Shown: positions 1-9,777, counted from the first letter of the stretch. The stretch: DNA of 64,000 nucleotides from JAZDLX01 sp964538455 (GCA_964538455.1 CAZIDZ010000002.1:170959-234958); one strand, 5' to 3'. Program-made: numbers and translations. Notes: generated by a model from the sequence alone, not told the origin.

Positions 1-287
1 CGGGTGTCCGCAATGACGTGTTGCGCGTGGATGGGGTCGAGGCTGGCTACTGCAATTTTCTCGCAACGCCAAGCGGACTGGCGAACATCATGACCGCCGG
101 AGTACTCAAGCAGCATCGGGGGCACGGCTATCAACGGATAATGATCCGTCACCGCTTTCGCATCGCGGTTGAAATGGATCTCGACCTGGCGGTGCTCATA
201 GTCTGGGAGAAAGGGGCGAGCCGGCACAACGCCGAGGCCTGCGGAATGGTCCCCGCGTACGAGCGTTGGATCATGAAGCGTCAATAG
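1..287 (+). CDS. GNAT-family N-acetyltransferase, 3' part only
   Basis: The frame is open to the left edge, so the N-terminus lies outside the window. About 95 residues remain. The visible part holds the acetyl-CoA binding turn of GNAT enzymes (VLKQHRGHGYQR) followed by the usual helix and the late motif ASRHNAEACGM near the C-terminus. GNAT enzymes transfer acetyl from acetyl-CoA to an amine; the substrate cannot be read from this fragment. A hairpin that could end transcription follows about 50 bases after the stop. The family call is good; the specificity is unknown. Confidence 0.75.
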   Translation, partial: GVRNDVLRVDGVEAGYCNFLATPSGLANIMTAGVLKQHRGHGYQRIMIRHRFRIAVEMDLDLAVLIVWEKGASRHNAEACGMVPAYERWIMKRQ

Positions 288-340
288 GCTACACGATCGT
301 GTGTTTGTGCGATCCCAAAGCTGCGCGGGGTCGCGAAAGA

Positions 341-376
341 AAACTCCTGCATCCGAAAGGACACAGGAGTTTGTTT
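341..376. terminator. Hairpin, possible terminator after the GNAT gene
   Basis: A perfect 9-bp inverted repeat (AAACTCCTG at 341-349, CAGGAGTTT at 364-372) encloses a 14-base loop and is followed by a short T-rich stretch (TTTGTTTCC). It sits downstream of the GNAT stop and upstream of the first gap. The rest of 288-536 shows no convincing gene. Confidence 0.5.
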
Positions 377-536
377 CCTGTTTTCGCGGCGCGAGTGGCG
401 TAGCACTACACGCAGCCCCCGGTGCCTGCGACGGCACTTTAGAACGATGCCCGTGTGACACGCGAAGCGCTCATGCCATCGCTATGACAGGGGCGCGAGT
501 GATCATGCTTCAGCGTTCCCGAAGGGAACACTGCGC

Positions 537-636
537 NNNNNNNNNNNNNNNNNNNNNNNNNNNNNNNNNNNNNNNNNNNNNNNNNNNNNNNNNNNNNNNN
601 NNNNNNNNNNNNNNNNNNNNNNNNNNNNNNNNNNNN
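537..636. other. Scaffold gap of 100 N
   Basis: Exactly 100 undetermined bases, the conventional arbitrary scaffold filler. I see no duplicated sequence at its edges, unlike the second gap. The pruA stop codon lies just two bases beyond it, so pruA is complete. Confidence 0.98.
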
Positions 637-637
637 C

Positions 638-2188
638 CTACCAGCGTTCGGCGACCGATTTCGCCTGCATGAACAGCAGCAGGTAGTCCTGGCCGCCGGC
701 CTTGCTGTCGGTGCCGGACATGTTGAAGCCCCCGAACGGCTGCACGCCGACCAGCGCGCCGGTGATCTTCCGGTTGAAGTACAGGTTGCCGACGAACAGC
801 TCCTTGCGCGCGCGTTCGAGGCGCTGACGGTCGTTGCTGATCAGGCCGCCGGTGAGGCCGTAGTCGGTGCCATTGAAAATCTTGATCGCGTTGTCGAAGT
901 CCTTCGCCTTGATAATCGCGAGCACCGGGCCGAACACTTCCTCCTGGGCGATCCGGTCGTTCGGTTTGACCCTGCTGAACACGGTCGGCTCGAGGAAATT
1001 GCCGCCGTCCAATTTCTTCCCGCCGATCTCGAGCTTGTTGCCGTCCTTCTTGGCGAATTTGATGTATTCGACCATTTTCGCCAGGGCCGCCTCGTCGATC
1101 ACCGCGCCCAGGTTCGGGTTTGTCTCCGGGTGCCCGACACGCAACTTCTTCACCCGTTCGACGACTTTTTTCACCAGCCTGTCGTACACCGGGGCAGTGA
1201 CAATCAGACGGCTGCACGCGGAACATTTCTGACCCTGAAAACCGTAGGCGCCGATCACAGCCTGGTCCGCGGCGTAGTTGAGGTCGGCCGTCTCATCGAC
1301 GATCAGCGCGTCCTTGCCGCCCATCTCCAGGATCGTCCGCTTGATCCACTTTTGTCCGCGCTGGGTTTTCGCCGCGAGCTCGTGGATATGCAGACCGACC
1401 TCCTTGGAGCCGGTGAACGCGATCATCCGCGTCAGCGGGTGCCCCACGAGCGTGTCGCCGACTTCGCCGCCGGAACCGGGGACGAAGTTAATCGCCTTTT
1501 TCGGCAATCCCGCCTCGAGCAGAAGGTCGACGAATTTTGCTGCGATCACCGGCGCCGTGGAGGCCGGCTTGAGTACAACGGTGTTTCCGGTGACGAGCGC
1601 CGCAACGGTCATCCCTGACATGATTGCGAGCGGAAAATTCCACGGCGGGATCACCACGACGACGCCGATCGGCACGTAATAGAGGTTGTTGTCCTCTCCG
1701 GGGAAGGGCTCCACCCGCTGCGTGCCGCCGAGGCGCATCATCTCGCGCGCGTAGAACTCGAGGAAATCGATCGCCTCCGCGGTGTCCGCGTCCGCCTCCA
1801 CCCAGTTCTTCGACTCCTCGTAAACCATCGTGGCGGAGAACTCGTGTTTGCGCTGGCGCAGCAGGTGGGCCGTCTTCATCAGCACCCGGGCGCGGGCCTT
1901 GTAATCCCACCACTGGTACTCCTCGGTGAAGAATTTATGCGCCGCCCGGACGGCCCTGTCGGCGATCTCACGGTTGGCCTTGCCCACTGTGCCGACCACC
2001 GCCTTCGGATTCGCTGGGTCCTGCGAGGAGATTTTTTTCGCGGTCTTCAGCCGCCGCCCGTCGACGAGCAGATCCCAGTGCTTGCCGAACAGCCTTTTTA
2101 CCTTGGCCAGCGCCTGCTCGAAGGCCTTGCGGTTGGCGGGATCGGAAAAATCGGTCAGCGGTTCGTTCTTGAATGGAATCACGGACAT
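638..2188 (-). CDS. pruA: L-glutamate gamma-semialdehyde (1-pyrroline-5-carboxylate) dehydrogenase
   Basis: A 516-residue aldehyde dehydrogenase of the stand-alone P5C dehydrogenase type. It oxidises glutamate semialdehyde to glutamate with NAD+, the second step of proline catabolism in the cytoplasm. Visible motifs are PWNFPLAI, the cofactor loop FTGSKEVG, the general-base region LEMGGKD near residue 287 and the catalytic cysteine region GFQGQKCSACSR near residue 322. The chosen ATG is preceded by AAAGGAG at a good distance; a longer frame upstream lacks such a site. The stop lies two bases from the gap. No proline dehydrogenase gene is visible next to it. Confidence 0.95.
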   Translation of the reverse strand: MSVIPFKNEPLTDFSDPANRKAFEQALAKVKRLFGKHWDLLVDGRRLKTAKKISSQDPANPKAVVGTVGKANREIADRAVRAAHKFFTEEYQWWDYKARARVLMKTAHLLRQRKHEFSATMVYEESKNWVEADADTAEAIDFLEFYAREMMRLGGTQRVEPFPGEDNNLYYVPIGVVVVIPPWNFPLAIMSGMTVAALVTGNTVVLKPASTAPVIAAKFVDLLLEAGLPKKAINFVPGSGGEVGDTLVGHPLTRMIAFTGSKEVGLHIHELAAKTQRGQKWIKRTILEMGGKDALIVDETADLNYAADQAVIGAYGFQGQKCSACSRLIVTAPVYDRLVKKVVERVKKLRVGHPETNPNLGAVIDEAALAKMVEYIKFAKKDGNKLEIGGKKLDGGNFLEPTVFSRVKPNDRIAQEEVFGPVLAIIKAKDFDNAIKIFNGTDYGLTGGLISNDRQRLERARKELFVGNLYFNRKITGALVGVQPFGGFNMSGTDSKAGGQDYLLLFMQAKSVAERW

Positions 2189-2417
2189 GAGTCGCTCCTT
2201 TCGTTGCGACTTGGAATCGATGACAAACGCGGAGGCCGCACTCCGGTAAAAGGACGGGCCGGCGGATCGCCGAACCACGCCGCCGGGACGCCCCAACGCG
2301 GTTTTTCGACGCGGAATCCGAAAACTTTCCGCTCAGGAGTGGCAAATATAGAGGGGGGAGCGGGGAGGGGCAAACCGGATCGAGACGATCCCCGCACGAA
2401 ACTGCATAGTGAGCCTG

Positions 2418-3155
2418 TTATTCCACGTTCAACCCGAAGAGCGTGTAGTCGTATTCGATTGAACCGAGGTCGCCCGGGACAAGCCCGTAAGGATAATCGG
2501 TCAGGCCCACAGGCCCGACGTCGGGTGCGAAATAGGTGGTCTGGATTGGAATCCGATCCTTGCCGACCGGTTCATATTCGAAATTGATCACCAGGCAATC
2601 CGAGAAATCTCCTTTAGCCGTGTGCACATTATCAATTGTCTCCCCGACCACCATATAGTTGCGTCCGAAACCCAATGAGGGCGATTCAACCTCGGCTCCC
2701 TTGCGGTTGGGATTCAGAATCATGACCGGTATCCAGCTCGACACCGTCAGGTTGCGCCTGCTCTCTTCGTAGAGATAGTTCGCGCTCAGCAGGGTATCGT
2801 TCCCGAACCGATAGAGGTAACGAAGCACGTGAGGGGATGAACCCGCGGAACGTCCGTCGTAAACGTCGACGAAAGCACAGGGAAGCCCATTCCAGCTGAT
2901 CGTGTCGTAAACCACGTACTCGAAGGTGAGCCTGTTCTCTCCAACATGAAATTCAAAACTCCAGGAATTGCCGGCGTCCAACGGGAAGTAGCGGGAGCCG
3001 TCGAATGAGTAGTGGCGATCTTCGCTGAAGGGAGAGTCGATAAAGCAGTCTTTACAGCAACCGGCGAACAGGATCGCCGAGGCAAGAACTCCGATCATCA
3101 GCAACAGCGCTGGATTTCGAAAGGCGGCGGGGAGCCGGTTGAGGTGTGGTATCAT
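2418..3155 (-). CDS. Hypothetical lipoprotein
   Basis: A 245-residue protein with an N-terminal hydrophobic stretch ending in a lipobox (LFAGCC, cysteine near residue 32), so it is probably lipid-anchored in the envelope. The mature part is rich in beta-type sequence and aromatic residues (PLDAGNSWSFEF near the start, TTYFAPDVGPVG near the end). The latter resembles small lipoproteins of FCB bacteria that have no assigned function. The start is uncertain because no strong ribosome site precedes the first ATG. It lies between pruA and an antiporter, all on the minus strand, but spacing does not suggest one operon. Confidence 0.65.
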   Translation of the reverse strand: MIPHLNRLPAAFRNPALLLMIGVLASAILFAGCCKDCFIDSPFSEDRHYSFDGSRYFPLDAGNSWSFEFHVGENRLTFEYVVYDTISWNGLPCAFVDVYDGRSAGSSPHVLRYLYRFGNDTLLSANYLYEESRRNLTVSSWIPVMILNPNRKGAEVESPSLGFGRNYMVVGETIDNVHTAKGDFSDCLVINFEYEPVGKDRIPIQTTYFAPDVGPVGLTDYPYGLVPGDLGSIEYDYTLFGLNVE

Positions 3156-3325
3156 CGAATCAGCCGTTCTGCGTTCATCCGGGTGCCTTATCCCTTCTCG
3201 ATGAAGAAATACAAAGGTAATACTTCACGATGCGGGCCGGTGGCTTCTGCGTCTCGCCGAGAAGGGATATCTCGGGCGTGGTGCCGCTCTCGGTGGAAGG
3301 CGGAGGAACGCATCCCGCATGCCCG

Positions 3326-5173
3326 TCAGCGCCGCGTTCTCTTCGCCGGTTTGCGTTTTCGCTTGGGCGCGCTTGTCTCCAGTGGGAGGCTCAATGTCAG
3401 CACTTTGTCCTGGGGATGCATCATCGGAGGGTCTTCGCAGGGAACAGGCAGCACCATCAGGTTTTCGCGGAGAATGAACAGGGGTACGTTCTCCGGGTAC
3501 TTCGCGCGGAATTCATCGAGCGGCGTCTCCTCCTCGATTTCGACGACGCTCAACGCGTCCCGCGAGCGGAGCATGGATTCGAGTACGTAGAAGGACAGTT
3601 CCTTGTCGAACAGGAAGCGGCCACGGAGATCGAGCGGTAGCGATTCGCTGAGCACCGTGGGCATGCCCCGCTGCCGGGTGGGCTGCAGTTGATACACTTC
3701 CCGCATACCGAGTCGTTCTCCGAACCGTGTGGCGGACAGCGTGTTCACCTCGTCGTTCGCTGTGATTGCCACGGCGCGGCCGATACCGTTCAGATCCATC
3801 TCCTCAAGCAGCGTTTCCGAGAGAACATTGGCGTGACGGGCGGGCAGGTCAGCGTTTCGCGCGCGCAAGATATTCTCCCGGTTGCTGTCGAGCATCAGTA
3901 CTTGTCCACCGAGTTTGGCCAATTTCACAGCCAGCTTCCTCGCCCAATCGTGTGCGCCGATGAAGAGCACGCCGTGGGGGGAAGGTTGCTGAATCCCGAG
4001 CAGGGACGCGACAGGCCGCACGGTCACGCCGTAAATCACGACGGTCGCAACGATGACCAGAAAGGTGATTGGCATCAACTGTTGCGCTTCCGGAGCGCCC
4101 TCGCGAACCAATGCCAGTGCGAAGATGGAGGACACCGCGGCGGCGACAATTCCGCGTGGGGCCATCCACGCGATGAACAGCCGCTCCCGCCAGTTGAGCC
4201 GCGTGCCGAGAGTGCTCAACAGCACCGCCACCGGTCGCACGATGAACATCAAAGAGGCGACAAACAGCAGCTCCTCTACGCCGAAACCCCTCAATTCCGC
4301 TGGACTGATCCGCGCCGCCAGCAGGATGAATAGCGTGCTGATCAGCAGCAGCCGCAGGGTCTCCTTGAATTCGATGATGTGCTTGATCGGAACCTTGCTC
4401 TGGTTGCGGACCAGAACGCCCATCAGCGTGGCGGCAACCAGTCCCGATTCCTTCTGGAAAATGTCCGCGGCGACGAATGCCCCGACCACAAGCGCCAGGC
4501 TGACCGCATTGGTCAGGAAATCGGGGAGCAGTCCACGGCGGGAGAGCTGCACCAGCAGTAGCGCCCCCATTGCACCGAAGAATATGCCGTAGATGAACAC
4601 CTTGGCGATTCCGCTCAGCGAGTGGACGAGGTCTCCGCCGCCCTCTGCTGTGAAAAACTGCTGATAGACGAGAACCGCGAGTACGGCGCCGAGGGGATCG
4701 ATCAGGATGCCTTCCCACTTCAGCGAATTGTTCACCTCCGGCGCGACCCGGACATAACTGAGCATCGGTCCGACGACAGTAGGTCCGGTGACGGTCAGGA
4801 TCGCTCCAAGCAGCAGGGCGAGATGGGTGTCCATTCCGAGCAGTTCAACGGCGAGGTAAGCGCTGAGCAACAGGGTGATCGGAGCGCCAATAGCGATCAG
4901 GCGGAACACCGCCGATCCCGTTTTCCGCAGCTCTTTGAGACGCAGGCTGAGTCCGCCCTCGTAGAGAATCACGCCTACAGAGATCGAGACGATGGGGAAC
5001 AGCAGGTCGCCGAGCAGTGCGTCCGGATCGAGCAAGCCGGTCGCCGGGCCGAGCAGCAGCCCCATCGCCAGCAACAGCACGATCGAAGGGAGATTCGCCC
5101 GCCAGGCGATCCATTGGGCCGCCATGCCGAGCACGAGAACAGCGGAGATCAGAACCAGAACGTGTTCGAGCAT
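3326..5173 (-). CDS. CPA1-type cation/H+ antiporter with C-terminal TrkA-N-like domain
   Basis: A 615-residue membrane protein. About 12 hydrophobic segments cover residues 1-400 and include the CPA1 signatures TVTGPTVVGPML and LIDPLGAVLAVLV, where the aspartate is the expected ion-binding site. Residues from about 410 form a Rossmann-like regulatory domain (GVLFIGAHDWARKLAVKL) followed by a TrkA-C-like part and a basic tail (KRKRKPAKRTRR). It probably exchanges Na+ or K+ for protons across the inner membrane. The ATG at 5173 has GGGGAG six bases upstream; a start ten codons earlier has no such support. The ion is not determinable. Confidence 0.88.
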   Translation of the reverse strand: MLEHVLVLISAVLVLGMAAQWIAWRANLPSIVLLLAMGLLLGPATGLLDPDALLGDLLFPIVSISVGVILYEGGLSLRLKELRKTGSAVFRLIAIGAPITLLLSAYLAVELLGMDTHLALLLGAILTVTGPTVVGPMLSYVRVAPEVNNSLKWEGILIDPLGAVLAVLVYQQFFTAEGGGDLVHSLSGIAKVFIYGIFFGAMGALLLVQLSRRGLLPDFLTNAVSLALVVGAFVAADIFQKESGLVAATLMGVLVRNQSKVPIKHIIEFKETLRLLLISTLFILLAARISPAELRGFGVEELLFVASLMFIVRPVAVLLSTLGTRLNWRERLFIAWMAPRGIVAAAVSSIFALALVREGAPEAQQLMPITFLVIVATVVIYGVTVRPVASLLGIQQPSPHGVLFIGAHDWARKLAVKLAKLGGQVLMLDSNRENILRARNADLPARHANVLSETLLEEMDLNGIGRAVAITANDEVNTLSATRFGERLGMREVYQLQPTRQRGMPTVLSESLPLDLRGRFLFDKELSFYVLESMLRSRDALSVVEIEEETPLDEFRAKYPENVPLFILRENLMVLPVPCEDPPMMHPQDKVLTLSLPLETSAPKRKRKPAKRTRR

Positions 5174-5268
5174 TTCTGCTCCCCGTGGACGAGGGTGCAT
5201 CAATGTAAGCAGGAGTCCGCGCGGATTTCACGCGTCCGGGGCAGTCTGCAAGGAAAGTGCGAAAGGGG

Positions 5269-6138
5269 TTATCGTTTCTCCAGAAGCCGCTGGTAGAAGG
5301 CCGCGTGCTCCGGGTTGGGGTCCGTGCTCGCCAGTTTCGCAATCGCGTTGTATTCCCCGTACTCGCCAAGCGCAGAAGCGTAATTGTAGTAGTTCAGGTC
5401 GAAAAACCGTTGCAGCTTGTCCGTATCGATCCGGTCGAATAGCCGCGTCGCGTAGAGCAGATACTGGCGCGCCTCTTTCCGGTCGCGTTCCGTGTAGAAC
5501 AACCACTCGCCGGTGTAGTAGAGAAAATTGAGATAGCGTGAGGTCTCGTTCTCCGGCGCGAGAACGTCCGCGGTCCACTCTTCCCGCTTGTCCCAACCGA
5601 GGAAGTAGCGGCTGGAGAAACGAGCCTGCTTGCAGATGCGCCGAGCGGTCTCATAATAGGGAGTGCCGCCGAATTTCTTGATCTTGTCGAACTCGTATCC
5701 CAGCGCCATGAACGCGTAATAATCCAGGATGCTGCGGAAGGAATCGAAGGTTTCTGCGTACGTCAGGTGCGCGCCGGGCTCGAGGACGAATTCCCAGCGA
5801 CGGTCGTTGTAGACCATGTTCGACCGGTTGGAAACGATGATCTGCGCCTTGTACCGGTCTTCGAAACTGACCGCCACCGCCTCGTTGAAATAAATCTCGA
5901 CGTCCAGCTCGAACTCGTAGTCGTAGTCATCCGGAGCCCAATCACGGTCGTTGAAGTAGGTTTCGATAACCTTGTCGATCCCACGCAGCTTGTTCTGGTT
6001 CTCCTGCGGGAGCTTCTGCAGGTTGACCTTCACGTTGGCGTGGAGCACTTGGGCGGAGGCCGGTCGGACCGCCAGCAGAATCACCAGCAGCGGCAGCGCG
6101 TACAACGGCAGATAGGAGAGAGTGCGTATTCGTTTCAT
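5269..6138 (-). CDS. DUF4835 / PorD-like secreted protein, type IX secretion associated
   Basis: A 289-residue protein with a clear signal peptide (MKRIRTLSYLPLYALPLLVI, cleavage probably after RPASA). The mature part follows the DUF4835 layout: a start resembling VKVNLQKL, a mid-region FDSFRSILDYYAFMALGYE and the motif KKFGGTPYYETA. In Bacteroidota this family is annotated as T9SS protein PorD. I infer a periplasmic or outer-membrane role in type IX secretion, supported by four C-terminal sorting domains elsewhere in the window. The upstream in-frame start would bury the signal peptide, so the ATG at 6138 is preferred although its ribosome site is weak. Confidence 0.78.
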   Translation of the reverse strand: MKRIRTLSYLPLYALPLLVILLAVRPASAQVLHANVKVNLQKLPQENQNKLRGIDKVIETYFNDRDWAPDDYDYEFELDVEIYFNEAVAVSFEDRYKAQIIVSNRSNMVYNDRRWEFVLEPGAHLTYAETFDSFRSILDYYAFMALGYEFDKIKKFGGTPYYETARRICKQARFSSRYFLGWDKREEWTADVLAPENETSRYLNFLYYTGEWLFYTERDRKEARQYLLYATRLFDRIDTDKLQRFFDLNYYNYASALGEYGEYNAIAKLASTDPNPEHAAFYQRLLEKR

Positions 6139-6361
6139 CGGGATCAATATAAAACGCAAACTGGACGGTTTCCCTGTGGACCTGCCAATGTGGGGGCCGC
6201 CAATTGTGTGTTTCACCTACCTTATTTTTCCTTGCGAATCGGCATCCTCCACCATGAGGCAGGTGGGTTTTCCAGCGTGACACCGCAGACCGCGCCGTCG
6301 TACGTTCCAGAGTCGATATTTTTCGTGATGATATTCAGTTCGCAAGGGTAGGATTATCCGC

Positions 6362-8257
6362 ATGACCGGCCGGGGAAAAGGGGAAAAGATTCCGGAACCT
6401 TCAGACGATTCGACCGGAGATCCGACGTTGCAGCAGAAGCTGGAAATGCTGCCAACGGACCCGGGCGTCTACCTTTTTCGCGACAGCCGCGAACGGGTGA
6501 TCTATGTGGGCAAGGCGAAGAATCTCCGTTCCCGCGTGAGATCGTATTTCTCGGGGCGGGATGACGGCCGCTACCAGTTCGGCAACCTCGTCCGGAGCAT
6601 CGCGGGCCTGGAGATGATTGTCACGGACAATGAGGTGGAGGCGCTGATTCTCGAGAAAACGCTGATCCGGCGCCACCATCCACGTTTCAATATCGATGTG
6701 CGCGAAGTCACGACGTACCCCTACCTGAAAGTGTCGCGGGAACCGTATCCCCGGGTCTTCCTGACGCGAAATCCAAAAGAGGACGGGTCGAAGTACTACG
6801 GGCCGCTGTCGGACGTGATACGGGCCAAGGACACCGTTTCCGCGCTGCGTAAGGCGTGCCATATCCGCACCTGCAACTTGAACATCACCGCGGAGTCGAT
6901 ACAACAGAAAAAGCACCGGGTTTGCCTTGAATATCATATCGGCAACTGCCTCGGTCCCTGCGAAGGCCTGGTTTCAAACGAACAGTACATCTCGGAGTTG
7001 CAGCATCTCGTCGACGCGGTAAACGGCCGCGGACAGGGTCTGGTCGCGATTCTCGAGCAGCGGATGAAAGATCACGCCGCGAAAATGGAGTACGAGGAAG
7101 CGGCGCGCGTGCGTGACCAGATCGAGCAGACCAAGGCGCTCGGCACGCGGCAGAAGGTGATCACCCTCGAAGACATCAACCGTGACGTTTTCGCCTTCGT
7201 GCAGGAGGACCGGGATGGGTGCATGGCCGCGCTGCGCATGCGTCACGGGCGCATCATCGGCCGCACCCACTCGTTCCTCACCAGGGCCGAGGGACACCGG
7301 CGAGGTGAGCTCTGGACCCATCTGCTCGCCGATTTCTATCTCCAGCACACGCGCGATGTCCCGGATGAAATCTTTCTTCCGCAGCCGTTGGAGGGGGAGG
7401 AGGCCGGGGTGCTTCAATCGTTCCTTGATGAGCGAGCCGGGCACAGGGTGAATGTTGTCATTCCGCAACGCGGGGAAAAACACCGGCTGCTGGAGCTTGC
7501 AAATCGGAATGCGGAACTGCTGCTCGCGGAGCGCAGGGAGGCGAAGGCCCGCGAAGAGCGGCTGCCCCACAGCCTGAAAATGCTCGCGGAGCACCTGCGT
7601 CTAGAACAACCGCCGCGCAGCATAGAGTGCTTTGACAACTCGAACCTTTTCGGGCAGCAGCCTGTCGCCGCGATGGTCCGGTTCAAGGACGCACGCCCCG
7701 AGAAAAGCCAGTACAGGCATTACCGGATCAAGACCGTGACCGGGATCGACGATTTCGCCAGCATGCAGGAAGTCGTCGGAAGGCGCTATCGACGGCTGCT
7801 AGTGGAAGACGCCGTCCTCCCCGACCTGGTGCTGATCGACGGCGGTGTAGGGCAGGTGAACGCCGCGAGGAAGATCCTCGACCAGCTCGACTTGAAGCAG
7901 CTCCCTTGCGTCGGCCTCGCAAAACGCTTGGAGGAGATCGTCTTTCCCGGGGGCGGGACGATTACCCTGCCGCGCACCTCGTCCGCGCTGAAACTGCTGA
8001 TGCAGATCCGCGATGAGACCCACCGCTTCGCAATTACCTACCACCGCAAACTGCGCCAGTCGGCACAGGTTTCTTCCACCCTGGAATCCCTGCCGGGAAT
8101 CGGGTCGGCGAAGGCCCAGGCGCTGCTCAAGCACTTCGGGTCGTTGAAGCGTCTGAAGGAGGCGACCGCTGCGCAGGTTGCGGAGGTGCCCGGGTTTTCG
8201 AGGAAAGGCGGAGAGCAATTGCTGCGCCGTCTTCGTGGTGAGGAGGATTCCGACTGA
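6362..8257 (+). CDS. uvrC: UvrABC system protein C (excinuclease subunit C)
   Basis: A 631-residue nucleotide excision repair nuclease that makes both incisions around a lesion after UvrA/UvrB loading. Domains in order: GIY-YIG nuclease (GVYLFRDS near 35, VIYVGKAKNLRSRV), a Cys-rich stretch (CNLN...CLEYHIGNCLGPC), a UVR helix pair near 233-265 (MEYEEAARVRDQIEQ), the RNase H-like C-terminal nuclease (ECFDNSNLFG, LVLIDGGVGQV), and a tandem helix-hairpin-helix near 574-628 (LPGIGSAKAQALLKHFGS). Length is normal for the family. Its TGA stop overlaps the ATG of the next gene, so the two are translationally coupled. Confidence 0.97.
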   Translation: MTGRGKGEKIPEPSDDSTGDPTLQQKLEMLPTDPGVYLFRDSRERVIYVGKAKNLRSRVRSYFSGRDDGRYQFGNLVRSIAGLEMIVTDNEVEALILEKTLIRRHHPRFNIDVREVTTYPYLKVSREPYPRVFLTRNPKEDGSKYYGPLSDVIRAKDTVSALRKACHIRTCNLNITAESIQQKKHRVCLEYHIGNCLGPCEGLVSNEQYISELQHLVDAVNGRGQGLVAILEQRMKDHAAKMEYEEAARVRDQIEQTKALGTRQKVITLEDINRDVFAFVQEDRDGCMAALRMRHGRIIGRTHSFLTRAEGHRRGELWTHLLADFYLQHTRDVPDEIFLPQPLEGEEAGVLQSFLDERAGHRVNVVIPQRGEKHRLLELANRNAELLLAERREAKAREERLPHSLKMLAEHLRLEQPPRSIECFDNSNLFGQQPVAAMVRFKDARPEKSQYRHYRIKTVTGIDDFASMQEVVGRRYRRLLVEDAVLPDLVLIDGGVGQVNAARKILDQLDLKQLPCVGLAKRLEEIVFPGGGTITLPRTSSALKLLMQIRDETHRFAITYHRKLRQSAQVSSTLESLPGIGSAKAQALLKHFGSLKRLKEATAAQVAEVPGFSRKGGEQLLRRLRGEEDSD

Positions 8258-9777
8258 TGCCCTCCCGTGCCAGAATCGTCCCGAATTGTTTTGTTCTCCC
8301 GATCTTCCGTCTCTCGCTCTGGTTTCTGATCGTGCTGGCCGCGCTGCTCCCGGGCGGTGCTGCGGGCGCGATGCCCCTGTTCAAAGGCGACAAGGTGGCG
8401 AAGTATGAAGAGAGCCACACGACCTGGGTCTACCCGCCCTGGGAGCACACGTGGGGGGTTGTCCGGGCGACGCAGACCCACCTGACCTTTTTCTCCCTTG
8501 GCCGGGCAACCTTCAACAACCCGCAGGGCCTCGCCGTCGTCAAGCTGACCGCAACCGACAATCCGAAAAAGAGAGGGGATGACGACGAGGTGACGGTGTA
8601 CGGGATCAACTCCGGCGAGAACGGCATCATCTACAACAAGTCGATGAAGTCGATCGGTCTTTACGGGTACAGCGACGAGGGTGAGGGGAATCTGGATCAG
8701 CCGTGGGATGTCGCCGCCCTTCCCAACGGTCTTGTCTTTGTCACCGATTCAGGGCATCGCCGGGTTGTCAAGCTGCGCAACGTCAACGCGGATTTACGCT
8801 ACGTGGGATCGTTCGGTGAGGATGGACCTGGCCGTCTCGTTCTCCCACGTGGGATCGCAGTAACGGAAGGCGGAGTGGTGGTCGTGGCGGATGCCGGTGC
8901 CGGCGCGATCGTGTTTTTCGACACGTCGGGCGCGTTTATCCGGCGGCTTGGCGGCTATCAAATCCCCGTAGGATTGGACGCAGTGGACATGAAATCGACC
9001 CACCTGCGTCCGCGGGACGAATACTTCGTGGTCAGCGACAGCCTTGGACGGCGTTTGCGCAAAGTCCGTTTCGATGGAACCGTTCTCGCCGAGGTGAATG
9101 TCGCCGCTGTCGAACAGGATCAGCGCGATCCCTACGTTGGCCACCTCACCATCGACCTCTACAACAACGTCGCCTGCACGGACAGCGTGAACTGTCATAT
9201 TCTCAAATTCGACTCGAAGCTGAATTTCCTCTCTTCATGGGGCGAGCAGGGCAGGGGGCGGGCGAAATTTGACCACCCCACCGGGATCACGATCTGGCGG
9301 CGTTTTGGACAGACATTCGTCGCCGATGCGGGCGGAGCCCAGTACCTGTGGGTCGGGGTGGATCTGATGAGTCCCCCGCAGATCGAGCTCGATCCCAAAG
9401 GGCTCGTGCTGCGGATGCAGCTGTCTCCCACGGAACGCGCGCGCACGGAGATCGAAATTGTGGACGATGGGGAGGTGGTGCGCAAGGTGACCACGTACCT
9501 GGGTCCCGGACCCTCGAGCTTCAACTGGGTGCCCGCTCATTATCCCCTGATCATCGACGGGAAATTGCAGAATCCGCAGGTCCCCTTGCACGATGGGGCG
9601 TACACGCTCCGCATCCGCCTCCGCGCGTCCTACTCCTCACGAAAAGCGTTTGAACGGGTTTTCGAGACCGAATTCGAGTATCCCGGACAGCCGTTACCGG
9701 TTCCGGACTCTACTCGTAGCGAATCGAGTCGGCCGGATTCGTCGTCGACGCTTTCCAAGCCAATCCACCAACAGTAA
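8257..9777 (+). CDS. Secreted NHL-repeat beta-propeller protein
   Basis: A 506-residue protein with a long N-terminal signal or anchor (hydrophobic stretch LWFLIVLAALLPGGAAGA). Residues about 90-380 contain NHL-type repeats, for example LDQPWDVAALPNGLVFVTDS, LVLPRGIAVTEGGVVVVADA and FDHPTGITIWRRFGQTFVAD. The C-terminal part is an Ig/FlgD-like beta region (ARTEIEIVDDGEVVRKV, DGAYTLRIRLRA). Function is unknown; such propellers usually bind proteins or ligands outside the cytoplasm. The start overlaps the uvrC stop by one base. The last 68 bases overlap the 3' end of the convergent FtsX gene, so one transcript is antisense to the other there. Confidence 0.8.
   Translation: MPSRARIVPNCFVLPIFRLSLWFLIVLAALLPGGAAGAMPLFKGDKVAKYEESHTTWVYPPWEHTWGVVRATQTHLTFFSLGRATFNNPQGLAVVKLTATDNPKKRGDDDEVTVYGINSGENGIIYNKSMKSIGLYGYSDEGEGNLDQPWDVAALPNGLVFVTDSGHRRVVKLRNVNADLRYVGSFGEDGPGRLVLPRGIAVTEGGVVVVADAGAGAIVFFDTSGAFIRRLGGYQIPVGLDAVDMKSTHLRPRDEYFVVSDSLGRRLRKVRFDGTVLAEVNVAAVEQDQRDPYVGHLTIDLYNNVACTDSVNCHILKFDSKLNFLSSWGEQGRGRAKFDHPTGITIWRRFGQTFVADAGGAQYLWVGVDLMSPPQIELDPKGLVLRMQLSPTERARTEIEIVDDGEVVRKVTTYLGPGPSSFNWVPAHYPLIIDGKLQNPQVPLHDGAYTLRIRLRASYSSRKAFERVFETEFEYPGQPLPVPDSTRSESSRPDSSSTLSKPIHQQ

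Noticed and set aside
301..672. An open frame running across the first gap
   Set aside because: It exists only because N bases contain no stop codons.
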